NCBI GenBank assembly: GCA_934792625.1
Contig: CAKVON010000002.1
Span: 106,462 to 170,461 of the forward strand
Direction of reading: 5' to 3'
From: an uncultured Atopobiaceae bacterium
GTDB taxonomy: Bacteria; Actinomycetota; Coriobacteriia; Coriobacteriales; Atopobiaceae
DNA length: 64,000 bases
This document shows positions 20,510 through 29,610 of this stretch, one piece after another. The position numbers were made by a program, and so were the translations under genes. The notes below the pieces were generated by a model. It was not told where the DNA came from, made no database searches, and worked only from the letters and a program-made list of their open reading frames with translations. The stretch's first letter is position 1; every line of letters begins with the position of its first letter.

Positions 20510-21351
20510 CTGGTACCCCCTACTCTCTTTCCGAACTCAGAGACGAAACCTACCGCAACTCCGCAAGCCACGGTGCCCACATAGGCGACCATCGCGCGAA
20601 CGGCGGGAGAAAGCGGGCCACACGACCTCGTTACGCGCCTTGCCACGGCGCGAGAGCCAAAGGCGCACGCGAGGACGCATCCCGCGACGCAGGCCATCGA
20701 CGATGCGGACGCCGCCCGTTCGCGAGGGACGCGGACGCGACGCAGCCTGGACGCCATCGCAATCTGGTTGGCGGCCATCACGGGAAGGTCTGCGCCGCCC
20801 AAAAAGCCAACGAGTCCGACCGCGGCGTTGGTCGCGGCGCACGAACGCACGAGCCTCGCGGACTCGGCGGCGCGGACGAACGGGAATGCCGCCGCGACCT
20901 CGACGTCGTGGCGACAGGATTCGCTCAGCCACAGGGCCAACTTACCGAGAAGAGCCTCGTCGCTCGACCCCGCGATGACGGACACGGGGGCGCCCGCGGC
21001 GCCCGCGTCGAAGGGCGAGGGCGCCTCGACGCTCGACTCGACGAGAAGCGCGCACGGCACGCCACAGCCGGACGCGACGGACGCCAGCCGGCGTGCCGCC
21101 TCGTCATGCCCGACGACGACCAGGACGGCATCGTAGCCGGACAGCGGGGCCGCGCAGGCGAGATCGCATGTCGTGACGTCGACATTGGCAAGCGTCGTGT
21201 CCGGAACGAATGCGTCGCGCAACGCCGAGACGAGCGAGGCGGGGGCTCCATCGCCCACGGCCACGAGCAGGCAGCACTGCTCGCCAGCGTCACCTGCGGC
21301 CCTGCGGGCCGCGTCGGCGATGCCGAGCGCATCGGAGATGGGCAGCTTCAC
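20506..21351 (-). CDS. DUF697-like membrane-associated protein
   Basis: 281 residues from a GTG at 21351 with GGGAGA eight bases upstream. The N-terminal half looks like a Rossmann-type alpha/beta domain (YDAVLVVVGHDEAA) without a P-loop. The C-terminal half resembles DUF697 (GGADLPVMAANQIAMASRL, then two hydrophobic helices). The frame stays open upstream to 22443 but that part is out of frame with rodA and is not real. Lies between rodA and the TIGR03960 gene, four-base overlap with the latter. Function unknown; position suggests co-expression with the elongation machinery. Confidence 0.7.
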   Translation of the reverse strand: MKLPISDALGIADAARRAAGDAGEQCCLLVAVGDGAPASLVSALRDAFVPDTTLANVDVTTCDLACAAPLSGYDAVLVVVGHDEAARRLASVASGCGVPCALLVESSVEAPSPFDAGAAGAPVSVIAGSSDEALLGKLALWLSESCRHDVEVAAAFPFVRAAESARLVRSCAATNAAVGLVGFLGGADLPVMAANQIAMASRLRRVRVPRERAASASSMACVAGCVLACAFGSRAVARRVTRSCGPLSPAVRAMVAYVGTVACGVAVGFVSEFGKRVGGTR

Positions 21352-21404
21352 GTGGAAGTCTCCCTTCGAGGTCGAAATGGCTTGCGGACACGTGGACGAG
21401 GCGA

Positions 21405-22637
21405 CTACGCCGACTTCGTCCTGTGGTGGTAGACAGACTGTACTATTCCCACCGCCGCCAGCTGGGTGATGAGCGAGGAGGAGCCAAAGCTGATGAACGG
21501 CAGCGGGATGCCCGTGATGGGCATGATACCCAGGCACATGCCCACGTTCTCCAACAACTGGAACGACCACATCGCCACGACGCCGACGAGGCACAGCCTT
21601 CCGAACGGCGAGTCGGTGCGAAGGGCGAGCATGGTCGTGGCAAGAAGCAGCCAACCAAACAAAAGCAGGAGCAAAAACGCGCCGGCAAAGCCAAATTCCT
21701 CGGAGAGAAGGGCAAAGATGAAGTCCGTGTGCGCCTCGGGAAGGAAGCCCTGGCCAGCCTGGGTTGCCTTGCCGATGCCCTTGCCCAGAAGACCGCCCGA
21801 GCCGACCGCAATCTGCGCCTGCTGCAGGTTGTAGCCGTCTCCCGTCGGGTCGACCGAAGGGTCGACGAAGACGATGAGGCGCTTGAGCTGATACGGCTTG
21901 AGGATGTTGGGCAACCCCTCGGTCATTGAGCAAAAGATCACGAGCGTGGCAGCAGCCACGATGAGCCCGACCGTGGGCAGGACCCAGCGCATGGGGGCAC
22001 CGCCGCACACGATGATCAACGCGCCCGCGAAGAAGATGACCAGGCCCGTGCCCAGGTCCTGCGTCAGGATCAGCAGCAGCGGGACGAGCAGCGTTCCGCA
22101 GAGGCGGGCGTAGTCGCGGAACGTGTCGATCTTGCCGTTGTACTGGGCCACGATCGACGCCATGAGGAAGATGACGACGATCTTGCAGGGCTCCGAGGGC
22201 TGGAACCTGAAGCCGATCAAGGGGATCTTGACCCAGCCGGTCATTCCCTTTGCGGTGATGCCCAGGCCGGGAATCTTTGGCATCAGGATGAGAAAGACCG
22301 CCACGCCCAAAAGGACGTTCGTGTAGTTGGCGAGTACCCGATAGTCGTAGTGCCACAGGACGGTGGCGCCCGCCAGGCCCATCAGGGCGCCCACGAGCTG
22401 CCTGGGAAGCGATGCCTCCGCAATGGTGAGCGAGGCGGACCACACGGTGAGAAGGCCGTAGGCCAGAAGCAGCAACGCGGGCAGCAGGGTGGGCAGGCTG
22501 AGCTTGGCGCGCAGGCCCCGCTTGTGCGACACCTTCGCATGCGTCGGGGACTTGCCGGCATCCCCGCCGAACATCGACGAGATCGCGGCGCCGAAGCCGA
22601 TGTCGGATAGCGACGCCTTTGGCGTTTCGTGTGGCAT
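21405..22637 (-). CDS. rodA: rod-shape determining glycosyltransferase RodA (SEDS family)
   Basis: Polymerises peptidoglycan glycan strands during elongation with PBP2. 410 residues with about ten membrane helices. Signatures: GWVKIPLIGFRFQPSEPCKI (lipid II/SEDS region), LTQDLGTG and the C-terminal GIPLPFISFGSSS. Fifteen bp after mrdA in the mreBCD-mrdA-rodA block. A cytoplasmic N-tail of about 45 residues precedes helix 1. Confidence 0.93.
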   Translation of the reverse strand: MPHETPKASLSDIGFGAAISSMFGGDAGKSPTHAKVSHKRGLRAKLSLPTLLPALLLLAYGLLTVWSASLTIAEASLPRQLVGALMGLAGATVLWHYDYRVLANYTNVLLGVAVFLILMPKIPGLGITAKGMTGWVKIPLIGFRFQPSEPCKIVVIFLMASIVAQYNGKIDTFRDYARLCGTLLVPLLLILTQDLGTGLVIFFAGALIIVCGGAPMRWVLPTVGLIVAAATLVIFCSMTEGLPNILKPYQLKRLIVFVDPSVDPTGDGYNLQQAQIAVGSGGLLGKGIGKATQAGQGFLPEAHTDFIFALLSEEFGFAGAFLLLLLFGWLLLATTMLALRTDSPFGRLCLVGVVAMWSFQLLENVGMCLGIMPITGIPLPFISFGSSSLITQLAAVGIVQSVYHHRTKSA

Positions 22638-22651
22638 GTCCTCCCCCTTCG

Positions 22652-24694
22652 CTAGTTCAGGCTCGTGTCGGATCCGCTCGAGGCGTTGTCCGGCTGGTCG
22701 TAGATGGCTCCAAGCGTGTCGCGGACGGCATACATGGCAGACGTCGCGCCGAAGCCGCCCTTCTCGACGACCGCCGCGATGACGTACTTGGGATCGTCCG
22801 CCGGCGCGTAGGCGCAGAACCAGCCCGTCGCGGCCTCGCCAGGCTTCTCGCCCGAACCCGTCTTGCCCGCGACGCGGACGGAGAGGTTGGTGAAATGGGC
22901 CGTGGTCGACTCGTCCTCCTCGTAGATCACGCCCTCGAGACCGGCGTGGACGAGGCTGAAGTACGACTTGTCCTCGGACGCGTCGAAGTGCTTCTGCGCC
23001 TTGGTCGTGACGACCGTGCCGTCACCCGAGCGCGAAAGGACGCTCTTGAGGACATGGGGCCTCCAGACGGAGCCCCCATTAGCGACGCCCGCGTAGACGC
23101 AGGCCATCTGGATGGGAGTGACGAGAAGGTCGCCCTGGCCGATGGCGATGTTGGTGTTGTCGCCGCCCTTCCAGGTGCGGTCGTCCTCGGAGTAACTGGA
23201 GTAGTGCTCGTACTTCCAGTCGGGCGTGGGGACGCGGCCCACAGACTCGCTGGGCAGGTCGACGCCCGTCTTGGTGCCAAGGCCCCACTTCTCGAAGGTC
23301 TTCTGCATACCGAGCTTCTTGTCCTCGTCGGCATACCAGAAACCCTTGCCGATCTCGTAGAAGACGACGTCGCATGAGAACGTGATTCCCGTCTGCAGGG
23401 TCATGTAGCCATGGCCGTTGTGGTTCCAACACCACTGGCCGGACGCCTTGCCGAAGCCGGTCCAGAAGCCCGTGCAGTCGTAGCCCGAGTCGACCGTGGC
23501 GATGCCGTAGTCGAGAGCGGCAAACGTCGTGAGCGGCTTGATCGTGGACGCGGACATGTACTGGCCCGCGACGGCACGGTTCATCATCGGGTAACCGCTG
23601 CCCTCGGAGGACAAGGCCTCCCAGTCGTCGTTGGAGATGCCGCCGATGAAGACGCTCGGGTCAAACGTCGGGGCGCTCGCCATAGCGAGGACCTCGCCGT
23701 TCGTGACGTCCATCACCACGACGGCACCGGAGTTACAGTCCGAGTTGCCCTTCTCGCGAGACGCGGAGATGGCGTGCGCGAGGCCATCCTCGGCACCCTT
23801 CTGGATCTTGGAGTCGATCGTGAGCATGATGTCGGAGCCGCCCACCGGCGGGATGGAGGTCGAGTAATCCAGGATGTTGCCATTGGCGTCGACGTGCACC
23901 TGCTGCTGGCCGCGCACGCCTTGCAGGATGGACTCGTACTGGTACTCGACTCCCGCCTGGCCGACGATGTCACCCATCTCGTAGGCGATCGCGGAGTCCT
24001 CGGTCGACTTGTCCGCCTCCTCACGCATCTCCTGCGTGATGCTGCCCGTGTAGCCCAGGATGTGCGCGGCGAGGTTGCCCTTGGGGTAGTGGCGCTGCGA
24101 GCGTTCCTCCACGGAGACGCCGGGAAATACGTCGGGATGCTCGCCGATGAACGCGACGGTCCTGCGGTCGACGTCGACGCACACCTCGCGCGCGCTCTGG
24201 GCGCCCGCGCTGCTGTCCTGGATCTTGCGCTTGACGGCGATCTTGGGCATGCCAAGCAGGTTGGCGAGAAGTTCCATCTCAAGCTCGTCGTCAAGAACCG
24301 AGGACTCCGCGACGACGGTGAGGCTCGGGCGGTTGTTCACCAGCTCCTCGCCGTTGCGATCGAGGATTCGGCCGCGAGTGGCCGCGAGCGAGATCGTCCT
24401 GGTGCGGTTGCTCTCTGCCATCTTGGTGTATTTGTCGCTCGATACGAGCTGCATGCTCCAGACCTTGCCCAGAAGCACGGCGACGACACCGGCCGAGAAC
24501 GCCGCGAGGCCATAGAGGCGTCCCCTGACGTTCGTTTCCGAGGACGTGTCGTCCCCGCCCGCCGCGCGCGGCGCGGCACCACCGATGTCGAGCTTGAACT
24601 TGCCCGAGGTCCCATGCAGCACGAAGACCGCCGCGACGAGAGCGGCGACGACTGCGACTATGAGGATGATGACGACGATCTGGCCAAGACTCAA
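22652..24694 (-). CDS. mrdA: penicillin-binding protein 2 (class B transpeptidase)
   Basis: Cross-links peptidoglycan for elongation with RodA. 680 residues. Active-site motifs: S383-T-I-K386, S440-C-D and K611-T-G-S. A dimerisation/pedestal domain precedes the transpeptidase. Two N-terminal hydrophobic segments (about 5-27 and 58-79) are predicted instead of the usual one. The start is TTG at 24694, 12 bp after the mreD stop with a GGGG site; no better start is seen upstream of the second segment. Confidence 0.92.
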   Translation of the reverse strand: MSLGQIVVIILIVAVVAALVAAVFVLHGTSGKFKLDIGGAAPRAAGGDDTSSETNVRGRLYGLAAFSAGVVAVLLGKVWSMQLVSSDKYTKMAESNRTRTISLAATRGRILDRNGEELVNNRPSLTVVAESSVLDDELEMELLANLLGMPKIAVKRKIQDSSAGAQSAREVCVDVDRRTVAFIGEHPDVFPGVSVEERSQRHYPKGNLAAHILGYTGSITQEMREEADKSTEDSAIAYEMGDIVGQAGVEYQYESILQGVRGQQQVHVDANGNILDYSTSIPPVGGSDIMLTIDSKIQKGAEDGLAHAISASREKGNSDCNSGAVVVMDVTNGEVLAMASAPTFDPSVFIGGISNDDWEALSSEGSGYPMMNRAVAGQYMSASTIKPLTTFAALDYGIATVDSGYDCTGFWTGFGKASGQWCWNHNGHGYMTLQTGITFSCDVVFYEIGKGFWYADEDKKLGMQKTFEKWGLGTKTGVDLPSESVGRVPTPDWKYEHYSSYSEDDRTWKGGDNTNIAIGQGDLLVTPIQMACVYAGVANGGSVWRPHVLKSVLSRSGDGTVVTTKAQKHFDASEDKSYFSLVHAGLEGVIYEEDESTTAHFTNLSVRVAGKTGSGEKPGEAATGWFCAYAPADDPKYVIAAVVEKGGFGATSAMYAVRDTLGAIYDQPDNASSGSDTSLN

Positions 24695-24706
24695 ACCGAC
24701 CGCCCC

Positions 24707-25267
24707 TTAGAGCCCCTTGGTGCTGAACCTGGCACCACGCTTGCCCGGCTTGCCGCCACCAAAGCCCCCACCGGACGCCGCCCTGCGACGAATCACAAAG
24801 GCAACCGCAGCAAAGGCGAGCATGTCGAGAAGAGCCGAGGGGATGGTCCTGAGGCCAAGCACCTGGAAGAAGCCGCCCGCGTTGCCGACGGCCACCATCG
24901 CGACGCCATAGACGAGCTCGACGACGACGATCGTGGCGGCGGTGATCTGGGCGGACCCCACCTTGTCATCGGAGAGCCTGTTGCGCCCCTCCATGCCAAG
25001 CATGAAGGAGGCGAGCGTGAGCTCGAAGGACATGAGGCCGACCGGCCCCGTGGTAACGAGGTCGTAGAAGAGTCCCGAGAAGAAGCCGAACACGACGGCG
25101 GGGGTACCGCCGGTGGAGAGCGCGAAGCACGCCGCGGCGACAAGGCACAGGTTCGCCCTGCCGTCGCCAAGACCGACGTTCGGGGCGACGGCAAGCTGCA
25201 GCACCGCACAGACAAGCGCGAGGGCGATCAGGCTCCTACGGCTCTTGTGACTGTCCTTGACCTGCAT
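24707..25267 (-). CDS. mreD: rod-shape determining membrane protein MreD
   Basis: Small integral membrane partner of MreC. 186 residues with about five hydrophobic segments; GFFSGLFYDLVTTGPVGLMSFE is the typical MreD region. Identity rests on this and on its place between mreC and mrdA. A glycine/arginine/lysine-rich C-terminal tail (last ~25 residues) is cytoplasmic. Confidence 0.88.
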   Translation of the reverse strand: MQVKDSHKSRRSLIALALVCAVLQLAVAPNVGLGDGRANLCLVAAACFALSTGGTPAVVFGFFSGLFYDLVTTGPVGLMSFELTLASFMLGMEGRNRLSDDKVGSAQITAATIVVVELVYGVAMVAVGNAGGFFQVLGLRTIPSALLDMLAFAAVAFVIRRRAASGGGFGGGKPGKRGARFSTKGL

Positions 25268-25275
25268 GCTCGCAC

Positions 25276-26274
25276 CTACCCTTCCTGTGAGTCGCCGTCG
25301 GCCTCGGCGGCAGTCGCCGCGTCGGAGACCTCGTCGGTCGTGGCGGCGCTCGTGGAGGCAGACGTGTCCTGCTTGTTGGCGGCAGCCGCATCGTCGGCAG
25401 TGGCCTTCTGATCCTGCTTGAGCGCAGTGATCACGAGCACCTCCTCGAAGCTCCCGGTCGAGGAGAAGGGCTTCACGGTAATCGTGTAATACATCGACCC
25501 GGAGGTCCGCTCGACGTTCGTGACCTTGCCCAGCGGCAGACCCTTGGGAAAGACACCGCCGAGGCCGCTGGTAACGACGAGGTCACCCGTCTTCACGGTC
25601 TGGTCCGTACGGACGAGCGTGAGCCTAAGGGTTCCGTCAGCGGAACCACGGAGCATACCCTGCGCCCTGCTCGACTGGATCATCGCGGAGACGGACGAAG
25701 ACTCGTCGGTGATCAGGCGCACGGTCGAGGAGCTGACGCCGCACTCGATGATCTGCCCGATGACGCCGGCGGAGTCGGTCACGGGCATCCCGACGGTAAG
25801 GCCGGAGGACGTGCCCTTGTCGATCGTGACGGTCGAGGTCCACGTGTCGGTTGAGCCCGAGATCACATGCGCGGCAGTCGACTCGAGGCTATAGGTGCTC
25901 TGGAGGTTGAGAAGGTCCTGCAGGCGCGCGGCCGTCTCATCGGCCTCCTTCAACTTGGCGTTCTCGGCCGTGAGCTTTTCATTCTCTTCCTTCAGCTCGG
26001 ACAGGGTCTTCTCGTCAGCCGTGAGGTTGCTGAATACGTTGGCAAGACCCGAGAATGGCGCGCTCACCACGGAGCCGACATAGCGAACGGGCGTGGTGAC
26101 GACGGTGAAGGCACCCTTGACCGTCGAGATCGGGCCAGTACCCGCCTCACGGCAGCTCAGGGTGAACAGGATGACGGACAGCGCACACAGAACCGCGGCC
26201 ACACGCCCGGCTCCCACACCGGACCTGCGGCCGAGTCCCGACCCGCGACCGGGCATGCTTGGCATCTGGGGCAC
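25276..26274 (-). CDS. mreC: rod-shape determining protein MreC
   Basis: Periplasmic-side scaffold of the elongasome. 332 residues: short basic cytoplasmic tail, one membrane segment (about 24-40), a coiled coil (about 87-120, ELKEENEKLTAENAKLKE) and the beta-barrel MreC domain. The last ~45 residues are low-complexity Ala/Thr/Asp/Ser. GTG start four bases after the mreB stop; an ATG nine bases later is an alternative. Confidence 0.92.
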   Translation of the reverse strand: MPQMPSMPGRGSGLGRRSGVGAGRVAAVLCALSVILFTLSCREAGTGPISTVKGAFTVVTTPVRYVGSVVSAPFSGLANVFSNLTADEKTLSELKEENEKLTAENAKLKEADETAARLQDLLNLQSTYSLESTAAHVISGSTDTWTSTVTIDKGTSSGLTVGMPVTDSAGVIGQIIECGVSSSTVRLITDESSSVSAMIQSSRAQGMLRGSADGTLRLTLVRTDQTVKTGDLVVTSGLGGVFPKGLPLGKVTNVERTSGSMYYTITVKPFSSTGSFEEVLVITALKQDQKATADDAAAANKQDTSASTSAATTDEVSDAATAAEADGDSQEG

Positions 26275-26277
26275 GGT

Positions 26278-27321
26278 CTACTGACCCGCGCTCTGGACGA
26301 AACCACCGGACAGCGCATTGGCCTCGAGGACCTTCGCGCATCCCGCGACGACGTTCTCGAGCGCCGTGGGGCTGACGTTGACGGGGACGCCCGTCTCGTC
26401 GCGAAGCCTGGCGTCGAGGCCACGGAGAAGGCCGCCGCCGCCCGTGAGCAGGATGCCGTAGTACATGAGGTCGGAGGCAAGATCGGGCGGGGTCACATCG
26501 AGGGCATCCTTGACCGCCTTGGTGACTTCGTCAAGAGGCCTGTCGAGGGCGCGGCGAATCTCCTCGGACTCGATGCGGACGGTCTTGGGGAGGCCGTTTA
26601 TGACATCGCGACCGTTGACCTCGACGTCGAGCTCCTCGCGCAGGGGCGCGGCGGAACCCACCTTGATTTTGATGTCCTCGGCGGTGCGCTCTCCGATGGA
26701 CAGGTTGTATGCGTCGCGGACATGCTCGAGAATCGTCTGGTCGAACTCGTCGCCCGCGGTGCGGATGGACTGGGAGACAACGATGCCCCCCATGGCGATG
26801 ACCGCAACCTCGGTGGTGCCGCCACCGATGTCGACGACCATCGAGCCGGTCGGGTCCTCAATGGGCAGGTCGGCACCGATCGCAGCGGCCATGGGCTCCT
26901 CGATGAGGAATGCCTGGCGCGCGCCAGCCTGAATCGTGGCCTCGAAGACCGCTCGCTTCTCGACGGAAGTGACGCCCGAGGGGACGCAGACGACGACACG
27001 AGGGCGCGGGGACCACGGGTAGCGACGCTCGCGGGCCTTCTCGATGAAGTAGCGGAGCATGACCTCGGTGACGTCAAAGTCGGCGATGACGCCGTCCTTT
27101 AGGGGGCGGACCGCCATGATGGAGCCGGGAGTACGACCGACCATGCGCTTGGCATCGGCGCCGACGGCAAGCACGCGCTCGGCGTCCTTGTCGATGGCCA
27201 CGACCGAGGGCTCGTTCAGGACGATGCCCTGACCGCGAACGGACACCAGCGTGTTGGCGGTGCCCAGGTCAATCGCGAGGTCTCCCCCGTATTCGCCGAA
27301 TATCGAGTCGAAGAACGACAT
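26278..27321 (-). CDS. mreB: actin-like cell-shape protein MreB
   Basis: Filament-forming actin homologue that guides lateral wall synthesis. 347 residues. Phosphate-1 DLAIDLGTANT, phosphate-2 VVDIGGGTTEVAVI and the adenosine motif LTGGGGLLRGLD are intact. First gene of mreB-C-D-mrdA-rodA. A perfect 8-bp hairpin (27342-27363) lies in its leader. Confidence 0.97.
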   Translation of the reverse strand: MSFFDSIFGEYGGDLAIDLGTANTLVSVRGQGIVLNEPSVVAIDKDAERVLAVGADAKRMVGRTPGSIMAVRPLKDGVIADFDVTEVMLRYFIEKARERRYPWSPRPRVVVCVPSGVTSVEKRAVFEATIQAGARQAFLIEEPMAAAIGADLPIEDPTGSMVVDIGGGTTEVAVIAMGGIVVSQSIRTAGDEFDQTILEHVRDAYNLSIGERTAEDIKIKVGSAAPLREELDVEVNGRDVINGLPKTVRIESEEIRRALDRPLDEVTKAVKDALDVTPPDLASDLMYYGILLTGGGGLLRGLDARLRDETGVPVNVSPTALENVVAGCAKVLEANALSGGFVQSAGQ

Positions 27322-27341
27322 TGTTTCCTATCCCCGAGTCA

Positions 27342-27363
27342 GCCGGAAGAATACCCTTCCGGC
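27342..27363 (-). promoter_or_regulatory. leader hairpin before mreB
   Basis: GCCGGAAG (27342-27349) and CTTCCGGC (27356-27363), loop of six. It starts 21 bp upstream of the mreB ATG and could affect mRNA stability or translation; it has no T tract of a terminator. Confidence 0.4.
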
Positions 27364-27414
27364 TCATGTTCGTCTTGCAGAGCAACGCGATGTTGCGCAC
27401 ACCAGTCTAGAGCA

Positions 27415-27441
27415 AGGCCGACGCACCGCGCACGTCGGCCT
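27415..27441 (-). terminator. hairpin after the TPR protein gene
   Basis: Nine-base perfect arms (27415-27423 with 27433-27441), extendable by the outer AGCAA/TTGCT pair, immediately after the stop at 27450. The tail is only weakly T-rich (ttgctctag). Confidence 0.5.
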
Positions 27442-27449
27442 GGCATTGC

Positions 27450-28907
27450 TTACTCAGTAGGCTGATCGGCCTCGACGCCATCGGCGGAGGCGGTGGTCGC
27501 AGCCTCGTCGGTGGTGGCGGCCTCGTCCGTGGTGGCGGCCTCCTGAGTGGTCACGGCCTCGTCGGTCGTGGCGGAGAGGGTGCCGGTAGATGTCGTGGTG
27601 CCATTGTCGACCTGCGAGGGATACTCGACGGTCAGGCCGGAGACCTTCCAGCCAATGCCGACGCGGACCATCTCGATGGTGTAGTTGGCGGTGCCGCCGG
27701 CAGAAAGGCTTGCGGTGGCAAACACCGTGGACTTGGACATGCTGCGGTTGACGCCATCAACCTTGACGGTGGAGCCGGTGGGAATCGAAGCGACGATTTC
27801 CTTGGCGGCCTCGTCAGAAACGGAGTCGGCAAGCACCGAGGAGGCATCGCCGCTGTTGGACACGGACGAGAAGAGCTCCTCGGTGACAGACTCCTGGGTC
27901 GGCCATCCATAGCCCTTGTAGTACGCGAAGCCGGCGGCGCCACCAATGACGACAAGCAGGAACAGGATGAAGAAGAACACCTTGAGGCCCGTGTGCTTGT
28001 GCTTGCGGCGCATCTTGCGGTCATCGGCCTCGGCCTGCATGAGGTCGGACTCGGTGACGGAGAAGAAGCCCGTGTCCTCGGGAGAGGGCATGAGCTCGCC
28101 CGACTTGCCGAGCGGGTCAAGCGGATCGAAGGAGCCGGTACCGGTCGCGCCGTCGCCAAAGCCGGCGGCGGCGAGCATGGCGTCGGTCTCGGAGGGCTGG
28201 CGCGCGGAGATGGCGGCGACGGCCTTCTGGGCGGCGTTGTAGGATGCCTGCTGCTCGGCGGTCAGCTGGAAGGAGCCGTCGGCGACGGCCTTCCCGAAGG
28301 CGTCGATAGCCTCGTTCATGCGGTTGGCGGCAACGTAGGCGCTGCCGAGGGAGGCATAGATCTGGGACTGGTTGGCCAGCGGCGTCGAGAAGTCCAGGGC
28401 GGTGCGAAGGGCCTCGATGGCGTCGACGGGACGGCCCAGACCCATGAAGCAGTCGCCCAGCTTGAGAAGGGCCTTGGCGGGCTCGGGGTTGGACTCGTCG
28501 ATGGCGGCGTTTCGATAGGCGATGCCCGCCTCACGAAGGTCGCCGAGCATGGTCTTGGCAGTGCCCAAGGCCATCTGCGCCTTGTACGGCGTTGCATAGT
28601 CGGCATCGGCGGTGGCTGCGACGAGCGGCGCGACGGCGTCGGCCGGGCGACCGGCGGCGAGAAGCGCGCGGCCCTGGTTGCAGGAGAGCGCGCCACGCTT
28701 GCCATACGCCGTGTCGAGAAGGGCGTCGGCGTACGCCTCGGCGGCGTCGGAGTAACGGCCGAGCTTCATGAGCGCGTTGCCCTTGAGGTGGTCCGACGCA
28801 CCGCAAACCTCGCCGGGCTGCCTGACGACGGAGGCGGCAGAGACGACAGCCGCCCAATCACCGTTCTGATAGGCGGTGCGCGCCGCCTCGAATGCCTGCT
28901 GATCCAT
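27450..28907 (-). CDS. TPR-repeat membrane protein of unknown function
   Basis: 485 residues. A cytoplasmic N-terminal half has tetratricopeptide-like helical repeats (about 1-235), then a linker, a basic stop-transfer (RKMRRKHKHTGLK), one membrane segment (309-330), and an extracytoplasmic domain of about 120 residues resembling a DUF4878/lumazine-like fold only in size. The C-terminus is a threonine-rich tail built of six-residue repeats. ATG at 28907 with GAGAGAGGG upstream. I do not recognise a specific family; it may sense or scaffold at the envelope, given mreB next door. Confidence 0.7.
   Translation of the reverse strand: MDQQAFEAARTAYQNGDWAAVVSAASVVRQPGEVCGASDHLKGNALMKLGRYSDAAEAYADALLDTAYGKRGALSCNQGRALLAAGRPADAVAPLVAATADADYATPYKAQMALGTAKTMLGDLREAGIAYRNAAIDESNPEPAKALLKLGDCFMGLGRPVDAIEALRTALDFSTPLANQSQIYASLGSAYVAANRMNEAIDAFGKAVADGSFQLTAEQQASYNAAQKAVAAISARQPSETDAMLAAAGFGDGATGTGSFDPLDPLGKSGELMPSPEDTGFFSVTESDLMQAEADDRKMRRKHKHTGLKVFFFILFLLVVIGGAAGFAYYKGYGWPTQESVTEELFSSVSNSGDASSVLADSVSDEAAKEIVASIPTGSTVKVDGVNRSMSKSTVFATASLSAGGTANYTIEMVRVGIGWKVSGLTVEYPSQVDNGTTTSTGTLSATTDEAVTTQEAATTDEAATTDEAATTASADGVEADQPTE
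27493..27573 (-). repeat. 18-bp tandem repeat encoding TTDEAA-type units
   Basis: Four consecutive 18-bp units (27493, 27511, 27529, 27547) plus half a unit, consensus GTGGTSGCGGCCTCGTCS on the plus strand. They encode TTDEAV, TTQEAA, TTDEAA and TTDEAA at the extracytoplasmic C-terminus. In-frame tandem units like this commonly vary in number between strains. Confidence 0.8.
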
Positions 28908-28933
28908 GTTGCTCCCTCTCTCGGAGACCTGCG

Positions 28934-29482
28934 CTACGCGCGGTCATGCTCGATTCGCACGGAGTTGATGACGTCGCCGGCACGCAGCTCGGAAATGACG
29001 TCAAAGCCCTCGACGCAGGTGCCGAAGACCGTATATCCGCTGTCCAGGCCATGCTGGGGGCCCAGGCAGAAGTAGAACTGCGAACCCGCGGAGTCGGGCG
29101 CGGCGGAGCGGGCCATGGCCAGCGCGCCGTCGACATGGCTGTTACGCGGGTTGGTGTCGTACTCGTGCTTGATGCGATAGCCGGGGCCACCGGTCCCGGG
29201 CTGGCCGAAGGGCCCAGGCTTGCCTGCGGCAACGTCCGCAGGGCTCATCTCGCGCGTGTTGGGACAGCCGCCCTGGATGACGAAGCCGGGGACGTAACGG
29301 TGGAACTTGAGGTCGTCATAGAAGCCGGAGCCCGCAAGCTCGCAGAAGTTGGCAACGTGAATGGGCGCACCGTCGCCGTCGAGCTTGGCACGGATGGTGC
29401 CCCTGCTCGTATCGAAGACGGCGACCTCGTCGCCAGCGACCTCGTAGGTCGGGGTGTACATAGGCTCACCAAAAAGACCCAT
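28934..29482 (-). CDS. cyclophilin-type peptidyl-prolyl cis-trans isomerase
   Basis: Catalyses proline isomerisation in protein folding. 182 residues, no signal peptide, so cytoplasmic. Active-site features: FHRYVPGFVIQGGCP, the Arg in ALAMARS, SQFYFCLG and YTVFGTCVEGFDV. The HEYDTNPRNSHVDGALAMAR region matches the short Gram-positive PpiB type. Followed by the TPR gene on the same strand. Confidence 0.92.
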   Translation of the reverse strand: MGLFGEPMYTPTYEVAGDEVAVFDTSRGTIRAKLDGDGAPIHVANFCELAGSGFYDDLKFHRYVPGFVIQGGCPNTREMSPADVAAGKPGPFGQPGTGGPGYRIKHEYDTNPRNSHVDGALAMARSAAPDSAGSQFYFCLGPQHGLDSGYTVFGTCVEGFDVISELRAGDVINSVRIEHDRA

Positions 29483-29543
29483 GCGTAATCATCTCCCAGG
29501 GGCCGGGTCGGGCCGGCCGTCTCAACTACGTATCAACCCAAAG

Positions 29544-29549
29544 ATTCTA
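29544..29549 (-). promoter_or_regulatory. candidate -10 box for the cyclophilin gene
   Basis: Minus-strand TAGAAT, about 60 bp upstream of the ATG; the -35 region 17 bp further is weak (CTGTGA). Confidence 0.35.
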
Positions 29550-29610
29550 CCGGGATGGCGTGCTTTTCACAGTTTGAGCAGAACGCTCGGCTCGCAGACG
29601 GATGGACGCG

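Noticed and set aside
20506..22443. A single 645-codon gene spanning the DUF697-like gene and most of rodA
   Set aside because: The upstream 364 codons are out of frame with rodA, which is clearly real; a GTG with ribosome binding site at 21351 gives the sensible start.
27342..27363. Terminator before mreB
   Set aside because: The hairpin is only 21 bp from the mreB start and has no T tract; a separate hairpin nearer the TPR gene stop is a better terminator candidate.
27493..27573. CRISPR-like array
   Set aside because: The repeats are contiguous with no spacers, in frame, and code for a threonine-rich tail.
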